This document shows, piece after piece, positions 40,756 through 51,600 of a stretch of DNA of 64,000 nt; the first letter of the stretch is position 1; each line of letters starts with the position of its first letter. The notes beneath the pieces were generated by a model. That model was not told the DNA's origin, ran no database searches, and saw nothing but the letters and a program-made list of their open reading frames with translations. Origin of the DNA: Streptomyces radiopugnans (GTDB lineage: Bacteria; Actinomycetota; Actinomycetes; Streptomycetales; Streptomycetaceae); contig NZ_FOET01000002.1 in assembly GCF_900110735.1 (NCBI RefSeq), positions 247,723 through 311,722 on the forward strand. Reading direction: 5' to 3'. The position numbers were made by a program, and so were the translations under genes.

Positions 40756-40774
40756 CACCCGACAGGCCCACGAG

Positions 40775-40806
40775 AGCCCTGCCGCCCCTCCCCGGACGGC
40801 AGGGCT
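40775..40806 (+). terminator. Terminator after XRE/DUF397
   Basis: AGCCCTGCCG (40775-40784) pairs with CGGCAGGGCT (40797-40806) over a 12-nt loop, 20 nt after the DUF397 stop. Confidence 0.8.
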
Positions 40807-41091
40807 CCGGCGTGCCGCCGGGTCTCAGCCGACCTCGCGCCCACGACGGCTGAGCTCCGCCTGGACGGCGCGTATCTCGCCTTCGCGCTACACCCGGCAG
40901 TGGGCTGCCTCGAGTTCCGTCGAGTCCGGCGATGTGCCCGGATGCCCGCGACTGACGCGCGGCCGGCGGACGCCGGTGCGGAGCAGGACGAAAGCCCCCA
41001 GCCCAAGCCGAATCAGGCTCTACGACGACTCATCATTGCCAATGACCTCTGCCCACTGACGTTGACGTCAATCGCCGATGACAAATATCTC
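40807..41091. other. Gene-free stretch, possibly a remnant
   Basis: No gene is supported. A plus-strand open frame (40900-41094) ends exactly at the strong hairpin beginning at 41092, and its last third (about 41020-41090) is much richer in A/T than the surroundings, with ILIAND-like hydrophobic residues. It lacks a ribosome site and recognisable domain, so it could be the tail of a decayed gene. Confidence 0.3.
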
Positions 41092-41125
41092 TGAAGCCCC
41101 ACCAGTAACACCTGGTGGGGCTTCA
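41092..41125. terminator. Perfect 14-bp terminator
   Basis: TGAAGCCCCACCAG (41092-41105) pairs with CTGGTGGGGCTTCA (41112-41125) over a 6-nt loop, with T-rich sequence after it. It lies downstream of the immunity gene on the minus strand (stop 41201) and can end the toxin operon. Confidence 0.88.
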
Positions 41126-41200
41126 GATTTGCCAAAACAACGGCTTCGAGGCCCGTCCGGGGGTAGTCGATCCCGTTTCGAGGGCCCGCCGCACGCCGAG

Positions 41201-41629
41201 TTACCCACCCATTAGCATCCGAGCTTTATCTCGCAATTCCGGCGACAGTCTCTCCGAGGCAGTCACTTCAAAGAGAAGCGTTCGAGTTACCTCTTGATCA
41301 AATCCCTCTCGCTGGACCATCTCAATGACCCAAACAGCGGCTAGCTCCATCCAGTATGGCCGACCAGACTTCCATGCCGTCTCAACTGTCAACTCAATGA
41401 GCTTCTCAGGAGTTGAAATTCCACCCTGCTCGAGAAGCTCCCAAGAGCGGGAAAAAACAGCCAAGCATGCAGAGAGGTCTTTCTCCAAATAAGGCCACAT
41501 GGGAACGAACCCCGCCCCCTCAAGAGAGGACCGTCCTTCCGACTCCACGCCTACACCGATCCGGCCGTCGGGCATAATTCCAATCCATGCCCCATCACCT
41601 CGATAAACCACTGGAGTCCAGTTTTCCAT
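41201..41629 (-). CDS. Putative immunity protein for the RHS toxin
   Basis: The 142-residue soluble acidic protein starts at ATG 41629, one base after the RHS stop codon, with a weak GGGGTTGAG ribosome site inside the toxin gene. It is rich in Glu and Trp (MENWTPVVYRGDG, MWPYLEKDLSACLAVF, WMELAAVWVIEMV). Base composition is far lower in GC than the genome. Position directly behind a polymorphic toxin is the rule for cognate immunity genes. I do not recognise its immunity family. Confidence 0.7.
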   Translation of the reverse strand: MENWTPVVYRGDGAWIGIMPDGRIGVGVESEGRSSLEGAGFVPMWPYLEKDLSACLAVFSRSWELLEQGGISTPEKLIELTVETAWKSGRPYWMELAAVWVIEMVQREGFDQEVTRTLLFEVTASERLSPELRDKARMLMGG

Positions 41630-41630
41630 C

Positions 41631-44600
41631 TCAACCCCACGGCCTGTATTCGAATTCAATCCCTTGATCGTTCATGAACTTCTGGAACTGCCGGCGCGCA
41701 GCGTCCGTCCACCTATGACCATAGTGACCGCTATTTTCCGTGAAGACCAAGCGACCGTCTTCCCGGAATAGCGTGCCACCCAACACTGTCCCTCTGTCCA
41801 TGCCCGCCTTCTCCGCCAGTTGCTCGTGAGGGCTGAGGCCTCCAGGAATTCTTTCGCGATCTCCTGCCAGGAATCTTCCAGCGCCGGCATCGAAGACGAA
41901 TTCAGTCTCCGGCTTCGTTGACGTGAAAGCCCTCAAGGCATCAGCGGATCCCTCTCCCGGCCCCAGGACAACGTCACAGTCGCTGTTGTGGACCAAGACC
42001 GGGGTCTCGCCTGCCAGAGCATAGTACGTGTGCAGATCGGCGACGGTGAAGTTGTAGGTTCGCGCCCGCTCGGTGTAGGCGTGGTTGGCCGTCACGATGA
42101 CGGTGTCGCCGTCGTCGGTGAGCAGGGTCATGCCGGACTTCAGTTCGGCTGCGTCGACCCAGCTCTTCTCCGAAGGGGACCAGAACGGGTGCTCGTGGGT
42201 CGCGGTGAGCTTCTCGATGCCGTCCTCGGTGGCTATGGACAGCTCGTTGAAGTACTTGTCGTCCTCCGTGACGATGAGGCGGACCACCTTTCGTGGTCCC
42301 GTCTCGCCCGTTTCGGGATCGGTGGCCAGCACCTCGTCCCCGAGCTCGACATCCTCAATGTCCTTAGTCGCGCCGTTCGCCATGAGGACGGCAGTCCCCG
42401 CCAGGAAGCATTTACACCCGTTCGGGGTTCCGGGTCTGCTCTCCTTCTTGCCGACCTTCTTGACGACGTGCTTCACCACGGCGCGGGCCAGTCCCGCGAT
42501 CCCGGTGGCATAACTCGCCACCTCGGCCGCTTTCTCACCGGAGTCCGCGGCCCTGGAATCCAGGTCGACCCCCATGTCCTCGGCGAACTCGTCGTACATC
42601 TCCGTCGCGCCGCTGCAGTCCTCTATCCAGCACCACGGGCTGAAATTGCTCGCCGCCTCGCCTGACTCGGCCAGGAAGTGACCGATGCCCCCCAGCAAGT
42701 ACTTGAAGCTTCCTTCGGCGCCGGGGTTTTCCGGTTCCTTGCTGCAGCCGATCCCGTACAGCTGGCTGGTGCAGCTCATTCCACCACCGCCGCCGCCACC
42801 ACCACCTGCGGAAGTGGCAGTGGCGGTGCCCGTGCTGGTCGTACCGCCGGAATTCCGAGATTGAATGGTGGCGTTCCGCAGGTGGTTGATCATGATCTGA
42901 ATCATCACGATCATCGCCCCGATGATCCTGGCGAGCGCTTCGAAGAACTTTCCGCTCGGATCGGCGAAGGTGACCGGGTTGTTGTTGCTGTAGGCGTAGC
43001 CGTTGATCTGCTGGGGGTCCTTCAAATCCATGACGGGGTCGGCGCTGATGAAGCGGCCGGTCGACGGGTCGTACTCGCGGGCTCCCAGATGTGTGAGGCC
43101 CGTCGGGTCCTGAGTGCCGCCGACGAAACCCTTCTCCCCGATCCAGCCTGTGGCGGCCGCTCCGCGCTGCTCGCCGAACGGGGTCATGTGCCGACGCGTC
43201 ACGGCCTGGGTTGCGGCGTCGATCTGAACGCTCGCGGTGCCGTTGTGATCGCCGGCGAGCCAGGTGAGGGACGAGGGCGTGCGTACGGCGACCGTCTGGT
43301 CGGCGTGGCCGTAGTAACGAACGGCCTCGACCTTTCCGGTGACCTTGTCCATCCTGAGTTCGGTCTCACCCAGGTACAGGGTGCTGCCGGTGGTGTCCCG
43401 GCGTATCAGGCGGTTGCCGTTGGCGTCGTTCAGATACGAGGTCTCGGATCCGTCCGCTTCCGTGACCTTGCTGAGGTTGTTCTCGATGTCCCAGTCGAGG
43501 GTCTGGGTCTCGGTTCCGATGGTGCGAGTCCTGGTGTTCCCGGTCTTGTCGTAGGTGTGGCTGGTGTCCGGAATCGAGGCGTTCACCGGGGAGGTGGCGG
43601 TGGAGGACAACAGGTGCGGGCGCGCCTTGTCGCCGGTCCGCAGGTCGTAGCCGTAGGCGGTGGTGGCCGGTCCGCCGGATGCCAGGTGGTTCGTGCTGGT
43701 CTTGCGGTTGCCCGCGCTGTCGTAGGTGAAGGACTGCCAGTACGGGGCGGGGCCGCCGACGGTGCTCTGGGTGGGGGCGGTGGCGCAGTCCGTGGTCGAG
43801 GTCCAGGCCGTCTTCAGCCGGCGGTGGCCGTCATAGGCGAAGCACTGCCGGTCACTGGTGCTGGTGGAGCGGTCCTCGATCTCCACCGGATTTCCGGCCC
43901 GGTCGTAGCGGTAGTGGGTGTCGGACGCGGTGCCCGGCCCGGTTTCGGTGACGACGGTCTGCCGTGCCAGACGCTTGGTGCCGTTCTCGTACGAGGTGTT
44001 GATGTCGGCCCACTTGGCGGTGGAGGAGACACCGAGTGTGGTGCGGATCCGCTCGCCGGCGGGCAGATAGTCGGTGTTCTGCACAATCCCGGTCAGGCCC
44101 TGGAGGGTGTCGGGCATGCGCTGTTCGGTGTAGCCGTAGGTCAGGACTTCGGCGGCGAGCCCACCCATCGCGGGGATAGTGCGCTTCTGCAGTGTGCCGT
44201 CGAGGTTGTAGGTGTTGCTGATCGTCCAGGTACCGGTTCCGGCCAGGGCACCTTCGGATGTGCTGATGGTGTACTGCTCTTTGAGGGTCCGATACAGCTT
44301 GTCGTACGCGGCGTGCGTGTAGGCGTAGACCTTGCCCGCCTTGCCCCCCACGTAGCGGATGGCCGAAGTCGGCTGGCCCTTGGCTATGGAGTCGTACGTC
44401 CAGCGAGCCAGGTACTTGGAGTCGTCGGGCGTGGCCTTGCCGTCCACGACCGGGACGCGGCCTTCGAGCTTGCCGGTGGGACGGCCGATCAGGTCATAGG
44501 TGTGTCCCACCGTCCTCTGCTCGGCATCGGTGGTGGCGATGATCTGGTCGAGGTCGTTGTACTCCGCCGAACTGGTGCCCGTGTCGGGATCGGTGACGCC

Positions 44601-47600
44601 GGTGTTGCGGCCGAGGAAGTCGTACCGGTAGTTCCAGGTGTTGCCGTCACTGTCCTCGACCTCGGAGATCCGGTCGGCGTGGTCGTAGGAGTAGCTGAGC
44701 CTGGTGAAGTCCGCGCCGGCCTTGTTGCCGTCGTATTCGAGCTTCTGGGTCAGGCGCCCGCGGGCGTCGGCGGTCTCCTGTACGGCGGAGGCGCCCTCAG
44801 GCGGCTCCACCGTGGTGGTGTTCCCGTCGTAGGTGTGGCTGCTGCGGGCGTATTCCGCGCCGTTGACGAGTACCTTCGTGATCGATGGGCGGCCCGCGCC
44901 GTCGTAGACGGTCTGCGTACCGCCCGGTGCTGGTGTAATCAGTGTGGCGAGCCGGCCGGAGGGTGCGGTGGTGTCGATGTAATCCGCGGAGGTTTCCGTC
45001 TCCAGGCCGCGGGTGTCGTACTTGATCTCCGTGATCACCCGGCCTCCGCCGACAGCGGCCGGGGCCTGCGTCTGTCTCGGCCTGAGGAGGGCGTCGTAGA
45101 TGGTGTAGGTGGTTTGGTAGGTGCTGCCGTCGTTGTTCAGCGACTTGGTGGCGACCCAGGATGCCTGGGTGTTCTGGATCCTGTATTCGAATTTCTGGCT
45201 GGGTGCTCGGTCCTGTGTGCGGTCGGCGAGCCAGACGTCGGTGAGGCGGCCCAGTGCGTCGTAGGCGAGTTCGGTGCGGTTGCCATTGGCGTCGGTGGTG
45301 ACCGCGTTGACACCCCAGTCCGGGATGAGTTCGGTCGTGACCGAGTGACCGAGTGCGTTCTTCTCCAGTCGCTTGGTGAGGGGACCGCCCGCGGCGGGCG
45401 TGTACTCGATGTTCCGCATACGGGTGCCCGCGGCGTTCCAGGTGTCCGTCTCACGACCGAGTGCGTCGTAGGCGTGTGTGCTCACGGTCTGGAGCCGCGG
45501 CTTGCCGTCGGTGCCGTAGCCGGTGACCCGCTCGACGCGCGTGGTGTCGCCCTTGGTCGGTGCGGTGCCCCACGCCTGGCCGTCGTAGGAGGTGCGGGTT
45601 TCGGAGATCACGTCGGTGGTCTTGGGATCGCCGGTGCGCGAGGGGGTCTGACCACAGCCGACGGATACTTTCTCCACCCTCTTGGGGTAGGTCAGCATCC
45701 ACGCTGTGGTGTCCGTGGCGTACTCGGTGATCGTGCAGTCCTTCTCGCCGGCGGCGTCCTTCTCCAGCGTGAGGGTCTGGCCGCTCCTGGGGTCGTACGT
45801 GCTTCTGACCGTCGAGGTGAGTTCACTGCCGTCCGACTTGGGGGTGCGGGTCACCGCGGTGGCGGTACGGACCATGTAGGCCCTGACGGTGCCGTAGGAG
45901 TGGCTGTCGGTGGCGGTGTTCTTCGACCATGGGGTGTTGATGGTGCCGGAGATCTCGCCGCCGCCGGTCCCGTTGTAGGTGATCTGCTCCCGCAGCTGTC
46001 CGGCGTACTGCTCGGAGTCGGTTTTGACCGTTCCCTTGGAGTCGGTGACGGTGGCGGCGCGGGTGGTGCCGTCGGACTGCTTGTCGCCGTTCATGCCGCG
46101 GTAGTACAGGGCCGTGGTCTTGGAGCGGGTGCCCGAGGTTTCCCCAGTGGTGGTGGTGACCTTCTGGTAGCCGCGCCAGATGCCCCAGGTACGGTACTTG
46201 GCCGGTGTGATGGGCGACTGGTCGTCGTAGGCCCAGGCTCCGCCGCCGTGGTAGTTGTAGTCGGTCTGCTTCAGCGGAGCGCCGCCGGTGGGGTCGGACT
46301 CGGTGACCTGGGTGACGACGTACTTGTGGAACCAGTCGGTGCGCGGCTCGGGATCCTCGCCCGGGGTCGGGTTGGACGGCGGGATCCATTTGACCGGGTA
46401 GCAGCGCTTGGTGTTCTTGTCGAGCGCGGAGGGCATGTCAGTGTCCGCGACGCATTCGGGGTCGGAGTAGTTGATGGTGAGCACCGAGCCGGTTTCCGAG
46501 GTGACGGTGCGCACACGCCATTTGATGAACGGGGCGACGTCGTCGCCGGTCTTGTCCACCCGGTTGTGCAGCTGGATGCCGCTGAACCTCACCGGCGGCA
46601 GGGCGGCGTCCGTGCCGACCTTGCCGGTCTGCTGGATGGACTTCAGCCACAGCCCGGGGTCGGACCCGTCGCCCGGGTCGGGGAAGGACTGCTCCAGGTG
46701 CCAGGTGTTGACGTCCCGGTAGTCGGTGTCCGCTCCCGTGCCGGTGCCCTTGTAGACCTGGGTGGTGACGTCGGTGAGCCGCTTGCGGGTGAAGAAGGAC
46801 GGGGACGGCTGGTCGGTGCAGGCGGTGTCGGCCTTGCAGATCTGGTCGAAGGGCACGTCCGGCCAGGCATTGCGGTTGGTCCCGGTGAGCGAGGAGCAAC
46901 TCTCGCCGCCTTCGACGGGAATGCAGCGCTCGGCGACTGTGAACTTCACGCGGGCCGCGGCCGGCTGGGTGGTGGAGAAGACGGTGTCGCTGCGCTGGCC
47001 GTAGTCGATGCGCTTGAGGTGACCGCCTCGGGTGTAGGCGGTGCCGTTGCCGGTGGTGCCGTTCTTGGCGTAGTGGTTGGTCTCCTTGGCGTACCAGTAC
47101 GTCATGACGTTGCCGTGCGGGTCCACGACGTAGTCAAGGTTCCACCGCCAGGCCTGCGTCTTGGCACGTCCGGAGAAGGAGGTGCCGCTGGAGTGGCCGG
47201 GTTCACCGGAGTCGTCGCCGAAGACGGGAACGGTCCACACCGAACCGGTCTCGGGCTTGCCGCTGGTCCAGCCGGGCAGCCGGTTCTTCCCAAACACGTA
47301 CCGGGTTCCGTCAGGGGTCGTGACCGTCCAGTGCTCGCCCTTGTCGCCGCTGTCGCCGTCGTCGCCGTTGACGGCCCCGGTGCCGCGGACGATCCGCTCG
47401 CCGTCGTCGCTCTTGGGGCGCCACTCGCCGGTGCTCTCGTCCTTCACCAGAGCGGTGGACTTGCCGTTCAGGACGAGGGAGGCGTTGTCCTCCTTCCAGC
47501 ACAGGTCGTACTTGCCGTCCTGGCCGTCGTCCTCGCAGCTGCCGTAGGAACGTTCGATGTAGGAGACCGGCAGGTCGAATCCTTCGCCGATCCAGGAGGG

Positions 47601-48572
47601 CTGGGCGCTGGTCGACGAGGTGCGGCCGTCCACGCTCTGCGCGGAGTACCCGATCGACAGCTCCGGGGCCGGTCCGGCCGGTGTCGGCGGAGCATCCAGC
47701 GGATAGTTCCAGGTGAAGTCGCCGTTGGAGCCGCCCCCGGCCCAGGTGGAGGAGACGGAGAGCGGGGTCGCCTCGTAGGTGCCCTGGTCCGAGGCGGTCC
47801 CCGCTGACAGGGCGAGCACCGCCGTTCCAGCCGAGGCAGCCTTGGCCGCGGGAATGTCCACCTGCGCGGTGACGGCTTGCTGCTCGGTGTCGTTGGAGGA
47901 CGGCGCCAGGGTGGTCTTGCGGCAGGCCGCCTTCTCGGGGGTGGTCAGTGCGCACGAGGGAAGCCGGACCAGCCGCAGGCGGGAGGACCAGTTGCCGCTG
48001 TAGGCGTGGGCGAAGCCGCTGTAGTCGACGGTGGTGCCGAGAGCGGCTGCGCCGGTTTCACCGTCGGCACGGGCGACGGTGAAGACCAGGCCTTCGATTC
48101 CGAGTTCGCCGGTTTCCCTGCGGTTGAGGACCTTGACTTCCGCCCGGTCCGGGGCGGTTGCCGCCTTCTGGTCGGCTGTGCGCTTCTGCTTTGCCCCCTT
48201 GGCCGCTTTCGGCTGGGCGATGCCGATCGGCAGCTCGCCCACTTCGGCGTGCCCGGTGGTCTTCTCGGGCACGCCGACCGTCTCGGAGGCGGCGCCCGGC
48301 CACACCACCTTGCGTGCCGCCTCGGACCGGGTCTTCTTCGCCGCTTCGACGGTCGGATCGTGAATCTTCCTCGTCTTGGCGGCGAAGGGCTCAGCCTTGC
48401 CGTACTCGGGCTTCTCCAGCGCGCTGTGCCCGCGCTCGAAGTCCCGGGAGGGAGCGGCCCCCAGCAGGGTGGCGATGACCGCACCGGATACCGGTAGGAC
48501 GACGGCCGCCATGCGGCGGCGGCTGGCTCTGCGCCATGCCCATCTGCGCAGCACTGATGTGTGCCCGGACAC
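41631..48572 (-). CDS. RHS-repeat polymorphic toxin with Hint domain
   Basis: The 2313-residue secreted protein starts at GTG 48572, six bases after GGAG; upstream codons lack a ribosome site. A long basic signal sequence (RRWAWRRASRRRMAAVV) is followed by an N-terminal SpvB/TcdB-like region, many YD/RHS repeats (for example LAYDALGRLTDVW, YRYDFLGRNTGVTD), and the RHS core end GLTHLGAREYDPSTGRFISAD (about 1821). A Hint autoprotease starts at the Cys of CFLAGTAVLM (2055) and ends at VLVHNS (about 2195). The final 115 residues are the toxin, with SGHYGHRWTDAARRQF; they resemble polymorphic toxin type 43 from memory. GC content falls sharply in the toxin part. Confidence 0.9.
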   Translation of the reverse strand: MSGHTSVLRRWAWRRASRRRMAAVVLPVSGAVIATLLGAAPSRDFERGHSALEKPEYGKAEPFAAKTRKIHDPTVEAAKKTRSEAARKVVWPGAASETVGVPEKTTGHAEVGELPIGIAQPKAAKGAKQKRTADQKAATAPDRAEVKVLNRRETGELGIEGLVFTVARADGETGAAALGTTVDYSGFAHAYSGNWSSRLRLVRLPSCALTTPEKAACRKTTLAPSSNDTEQQAVTAQVDIPAAKAASAGTAVLALSAGTASDQGTYEATPLSVSSTWAGGGSNGDFTWNYPLDAPPTPAGPAPELSIGYSAQSVDGRTSSTSAQPSWIGEGFDLPVSYIERSYGSCEDDGQDGKYDLCWKEDNASLVLNGKSTALVKDESTGEWRPKSDDGERIVRGTGAVNGDDGDSGDKGEHWTVTTPDGTRYVFGKNRLPGWTSGKPETGSVWTVPVFGDDSGEPGHSSGTSFSGRAKTQAWRWNLDYVVDPHGNVMTYWYAKETNHYAKNGTTGNGTAYTRGGHLKRIDYGQRSDTVFSTTQPAAARVKFTVAERCIPVEGGESCSSLTGTNRNAWPDVPFDQICKADTACTDQPSPSFFTRKRLTDVTTQVYKGTGTGADTDYRDVNTWHLEQSFPDPGDGSDPGLWLKSIQQTGKVGTDAALPPVRFSGIQLHNRVDKTGDDVAPFIKWRVRTVTSETGSVLTINYSDPECVADTDMPSALDKNTKRCYPVKWIPPSNPTPGEDPEPRTDWFHKYVVTQVTESDPTGGAPLKQTDYNYHGGGAWAYDDQSPITPAKYRTWGIWRGYQKVTTTTGETSGTRSKTTALYYRGMNGDKQSDGTTRAATVTDSKGTVKTDSEQYAGQLREQITYNGTGGGEISGTINTPWSKNTATDSHSYGTVRAYMVRTATAVTRTPKSDGSELTSTVRSTYDPRSGQTLTLEKDAAGEKDCTITEYATDTTAWMLTYPKRVEKVSVGCGQTPSRTGDPKTTDVISETRTSYDGQAWGTAPTKGDTTRVERVTGYGTDGKPRLQTVSTHAYDALGRETDTWNAAGTRMRNIEYTPAAGGPLTKRLEKNALGHSVTTELIPDWGVNAVTTDANGNRTELAYDALGRLTDVWLADRTQDRAPSQKFEYRIQNTQASWVATKSLNNDGSTYQTTYTIYDALLRPRQTQAPAAVGGGRVITEIKYDTRGLETETSADYIDTTAPSGRLATLITPAPGGTQTVYDGAGRPSITKVLVNGAEYARSSHTYDGNTTTVEPPEGASAVQETADARGRLTQKLEYDGNKAGADFTRLSYSYDHADRISEVEDSDGNTWNYRYDFLGRNTGVTDPDTGTSSAEYNDLDQIIATTDAEQRTVGHTYDLIGRPTGKLEGRVPVVDGKATPDDSKYLARWTYDSIAKGQPTSAIRYVGGKAGKVYAYTHAAYDKLYRTLKEQYTISTSEGALAGTGTWTISNTYNLDGTLQKRTIPAMGGLAAEVLTYGYTEQRMPDTLQGLTGIVQNTDYLPAGERIRTTLGVSSTAKWADINTSYENGTKRLARQTVVTETGPGTASDTHYRYDRAGNPVEIEDRSTSTSDRQCFAYDGHRRLKTAWTSTTDCATAPTQSTVGGPAPYWQSFTYDSAGNRKTSTNHLASGGPATTAYGYDLRTGDKARPHLLSSTATSPVNASIPDTSHTYDKTGNTRTRTIGTETQTLDWDIENNLSKVTEADGSETSYLNDANGNRLIRRDTTGSTLYLGETELRMDKVTGKVEAVRYYGHADQTVAVRTPSSLTWLAGDHNGTASVQIDAATQAVTRRHMTPFGEQRGAAATGWIGEKGFVGGTQDPTGLTHLGAREYDPSTGRFISADPVMDLKDPQQINGYAYSNNNPVTFADPSGKFFEALARIIGAMIVMIQIMINHLRNATIQSRNSGGTTSTGTATATSAGGGGGGGGGMSCTSQLYGIGCSKEPENPGAEGSFKYLLGGIGHFLAESGEAASNFSPWCWIEDCSGATEMYDEFAEDMGVDLDSRAADSGEKAAEVASYATGIAGLARAVVKHVVKKVGKKESRPGTPNGCKCFLAGTAVLMANGATKDIEDVELGDEVLATDPETGETGPRKVVRLIVTEDDKYFNELSIATEDGIEKLTATHEHPFWSPSEKSWVDAAELKSGMTLLTDDGDTVIVTANHAYTERARTYNFTVADLHTYYALAGETPVLVHNSDCDVVLGPGEGSADALRAFTSTKPETEFVFDAGAGRFLAGDRERIPGGLSPHEQLAEKAGMDRGTVLGGTLFREDGRLVFTENSGHYGHRWTDAARRQFQKFMNDQGIEFEYRPWG

Positions 48573-48670
48573 GTGGGTTCTCCGCATCTCGAAGGTCGAG
48601 GTGTGCCGGGCACGTCCCGGCACACCTCCGTTGATTCGTGGTCTGTGGCTGTCGGCGGTCCGACGTGCGG

Positions 48671-51600
48671 TCACTCGATGGGAACGGGGGGCTCGTCCAC
48701 CGTCGCCAGTCGTGTGATCTCACTCTCCGAGAGCACGCCCGCGTAGACCCGCAGGTCGTCGAGTTGGCCGGGCAGCGGGTTGCCCCACTCGCCGGTGTCG
48801 TGGCGACGTGCTCCGCCGACCACGAGCGGCCCGGTGGGCTGGAAGGTCTCCTCGACGAAGGCGCCTTCCTCATCGCCCTGGCGCTGTCCTGTCACATAGA
48901 GCTTGGCCGACCGGTTCACCGAGTCGTACACACCGACCACGTGCATCCAGCCGCCGGGAGAGTTCACCTCGTCCGACTTCGCCGTGTAGTTCGGCCCGCC
49001 CAGGACGTCGGTGCCGAACAGGCCGAAGTTCCAGTCCCCGACGGTCACACCCGCCTCCTGCCGGTACCACAGGCGGAAGGAGTTCCGCTGGGTGCCAGGG
49101 TGGGAGAACACCGAGGGCGAGTGCGCCACCGCGGTGTTCTCCAGCTTGGACTGAGCGGCCAGGTTGACCCAGCCCGCCACGGTGAAACTGCCGGAGTCGT
49201 CCAGCGCGACCGGTGACGTCGCACGTCCGAGAAGAGTCGTGTCCAGTTCCATGACGTTGCCGTGGGCCGGGTCGTCGGTGGCTGTGAAGACGGCACCGGG
49301 TTGCAGGTTCAGACTGTTGGCACGTCCGGAGCTGTCCGCACCGACGGTGCCGGAATCCTCGTCCAGCGCCCAGTGCGCCAGCAGGGCGGCTTCCGGGCTC
49401 CCCGTCTGCGGGTTCTCCATGTTGGCCACCCCCCACAGTTCGTCCGGGAAGACGACCCGGTTCCATACCTGGACGTGGTCCACGTCCGCATGGAGTCGCG
49501 GATTACCCACCCAGCGCCCGATCTCGAGGGCACCGCCGGCCGCCCAGGGAGTGGTGAAGGCGGTCTCCGCGTCGAGCTGCCCGTTGACGTACAGGCGGAT
49601 CTTCTGTGCCTGCCGGTCGTAGACGCCCATCAGGTGGGTCCATGCACCCAGCACCGGCGGGCGCTGCGATGTGGCGCGCACGACGGTGGTGTCCGCCGAT
49701 ACCTCGTCCGTGGCGTGGCGGTTGAAGACCCACCGGTCGGGGCTACTGGAGTAGTAGAGCGCGAAGGCCCCGATGTTGGTGCCCTGCTGTTGCATCAGGA
49801 CCGTTTGCTGCCTGTCGGTGAGCCGTACCCAGGCGGAGACCGCGAAGCTGCCCGTCGTGTCCACCACGGGCCCCTGGGTCGTGGCGTAGACACCGTCGCC
49901 GGTCTTCAGGCCAGCGCCGAGCCGGGCGTGCTCGGTCCAGGACGAGGCGCTCAGTGCGAGGTCGTGACCGCCGTCCTCGGCATTGGCGGCGGCGAGGCCG
50001 CTTCCCTCGTCGAACTTCCACGTCGCGACCGGACCGGCCGCTCTGGCGACCTTGAACAGGTAGTCCTTGGTCGTCCCCGCGTTGCCGGCGGCGTCGAAGG
50101 TCTGCACCCTCAGCGTGTTGGTGAGCCGCTTGTCGGGAGTGACCGCGACCGAGTGTGCGGAGGTATTGGTGGAGAAGGTCTTGCTTCCGAGCTTGGTCCC
50201 GTTGAGCCACCAGTCGTAGCGGCGCACGTCGGAGGCGCCCGCGGTGATCCGGAAGGTGCCCGTCATGCCGACGCTGCCGGACTCGGGATCGGCTTCACAC
50301 GTCGTTCCCGTGCACTCCGGGTACTCCTCCGAGGCCACCGTGGGCGCGGGCGGCCCCTGGGTGTCGACCTTGAAGTAGCAGTAGCTCGACCACGGACCGT
50401 ACAGGTATCCGGTGCTGCCGCCGTAGGTGTACTTGTACTGCGCCCTGGCACGGAACTTGTACATGGTGCTCTGTTCCAGGGTGGCGGTGACCGCGGTCCC
50501 GGCCGTGCCGCTGGCCGTCCAAGTGCTGGGGTACAACCTCGTCGGCGTGGTGCTACTGCCCTTGTAAAGATCGAAGTTGGGACGCAGGACCGCCTTGGAG
50601 CCGTCACTCGAGACCGGTGTGGCGGTCAGACGCGGAGTCGCGTCGCGGATGACGGCCGGGCTGGAGGAGGCCGAGCACGACACGTTCGGGTCCGACATCT
50701 TCACCGACGACGGCTTGGAGTTCGGCGGCGTCACATAAGTGATCGACAGCCGGGGCTTGCGAGTGGAGGTGGCCCGGTCGTCCAGCGGGGACATGAACTG
50801 CTTCCAGGCGATCGGATCCGACTCGTCGGCACGCAGTCCGAGGGTGGTCGTCGTCGACTTGGTCTTGGCCGTGTAGGCGACCGCCGCCGTGGCGTCGAAC
50901 TCGACATCTCCGTCCGGGCAGCTCGACGAGTGCCCCTTGGCCGCCGAGACGGTGTCCACCTTGGAGGACCACGACGGCGGCTTGGACCATGTGGTACTCG
51001 ACGAGATCGTGCTCGTACGCCACAGCTCGACGTTCTTCTTGGTGCAGTTGGCCGACCAGATCTCGTACGCCGTGAACGTGGCACCCAGGATCTTCTTGCC
51101 CGCCACCGAACGGGTGTCGAACTGGAAGAGCGAGCGCACCTTCTTGTTGTCGACATAAACGTCGTAGCCCACGCCGAGCGCGTGCTTCGTCTTCCAGAAA
51201 CTCGTCCCAGGGGAGTCCGACCACAGCGCCGTCCAGCCGGTCAGCGACGCCTTCACGGCCGGCGGGTCCAGCACCACGGGGAAGACCGTCGACTCATCGG
51301 CGAGGAAACCCTGGTCCGGCATGATCGACAGCGCATCGTCTGTGACCGTCGTATCCATCACCGCGGTGCGGGCTCCCGGGCCGGCCGTGAGGCTGTGGAC
51401 AGACACCTCTGCGTCATTTCCCGTCAAGCGCGCGGCAGCCGACTGTGCGCTGCCCGGCGAGGGCGCGGAGTCCCACATCAGCGCCGATCCGCTGGTCACC
51501 ACCGCATGGCCCCCGGTGTCCACGAATGTCGTGGCCCCCGTGTCGGATGGTCGCGCCGACAGCCCCCGCGTCTCGACGGGGAACTCCACCGCCCGCAGAT

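Noticed and set aside
42678..47807. A 1709-codon open frame opposite the RHS gene
   Set aside because: It is the shadow of the RHS coding frame in high-GC DNA; the product is low-complexity and has no ribosome site.
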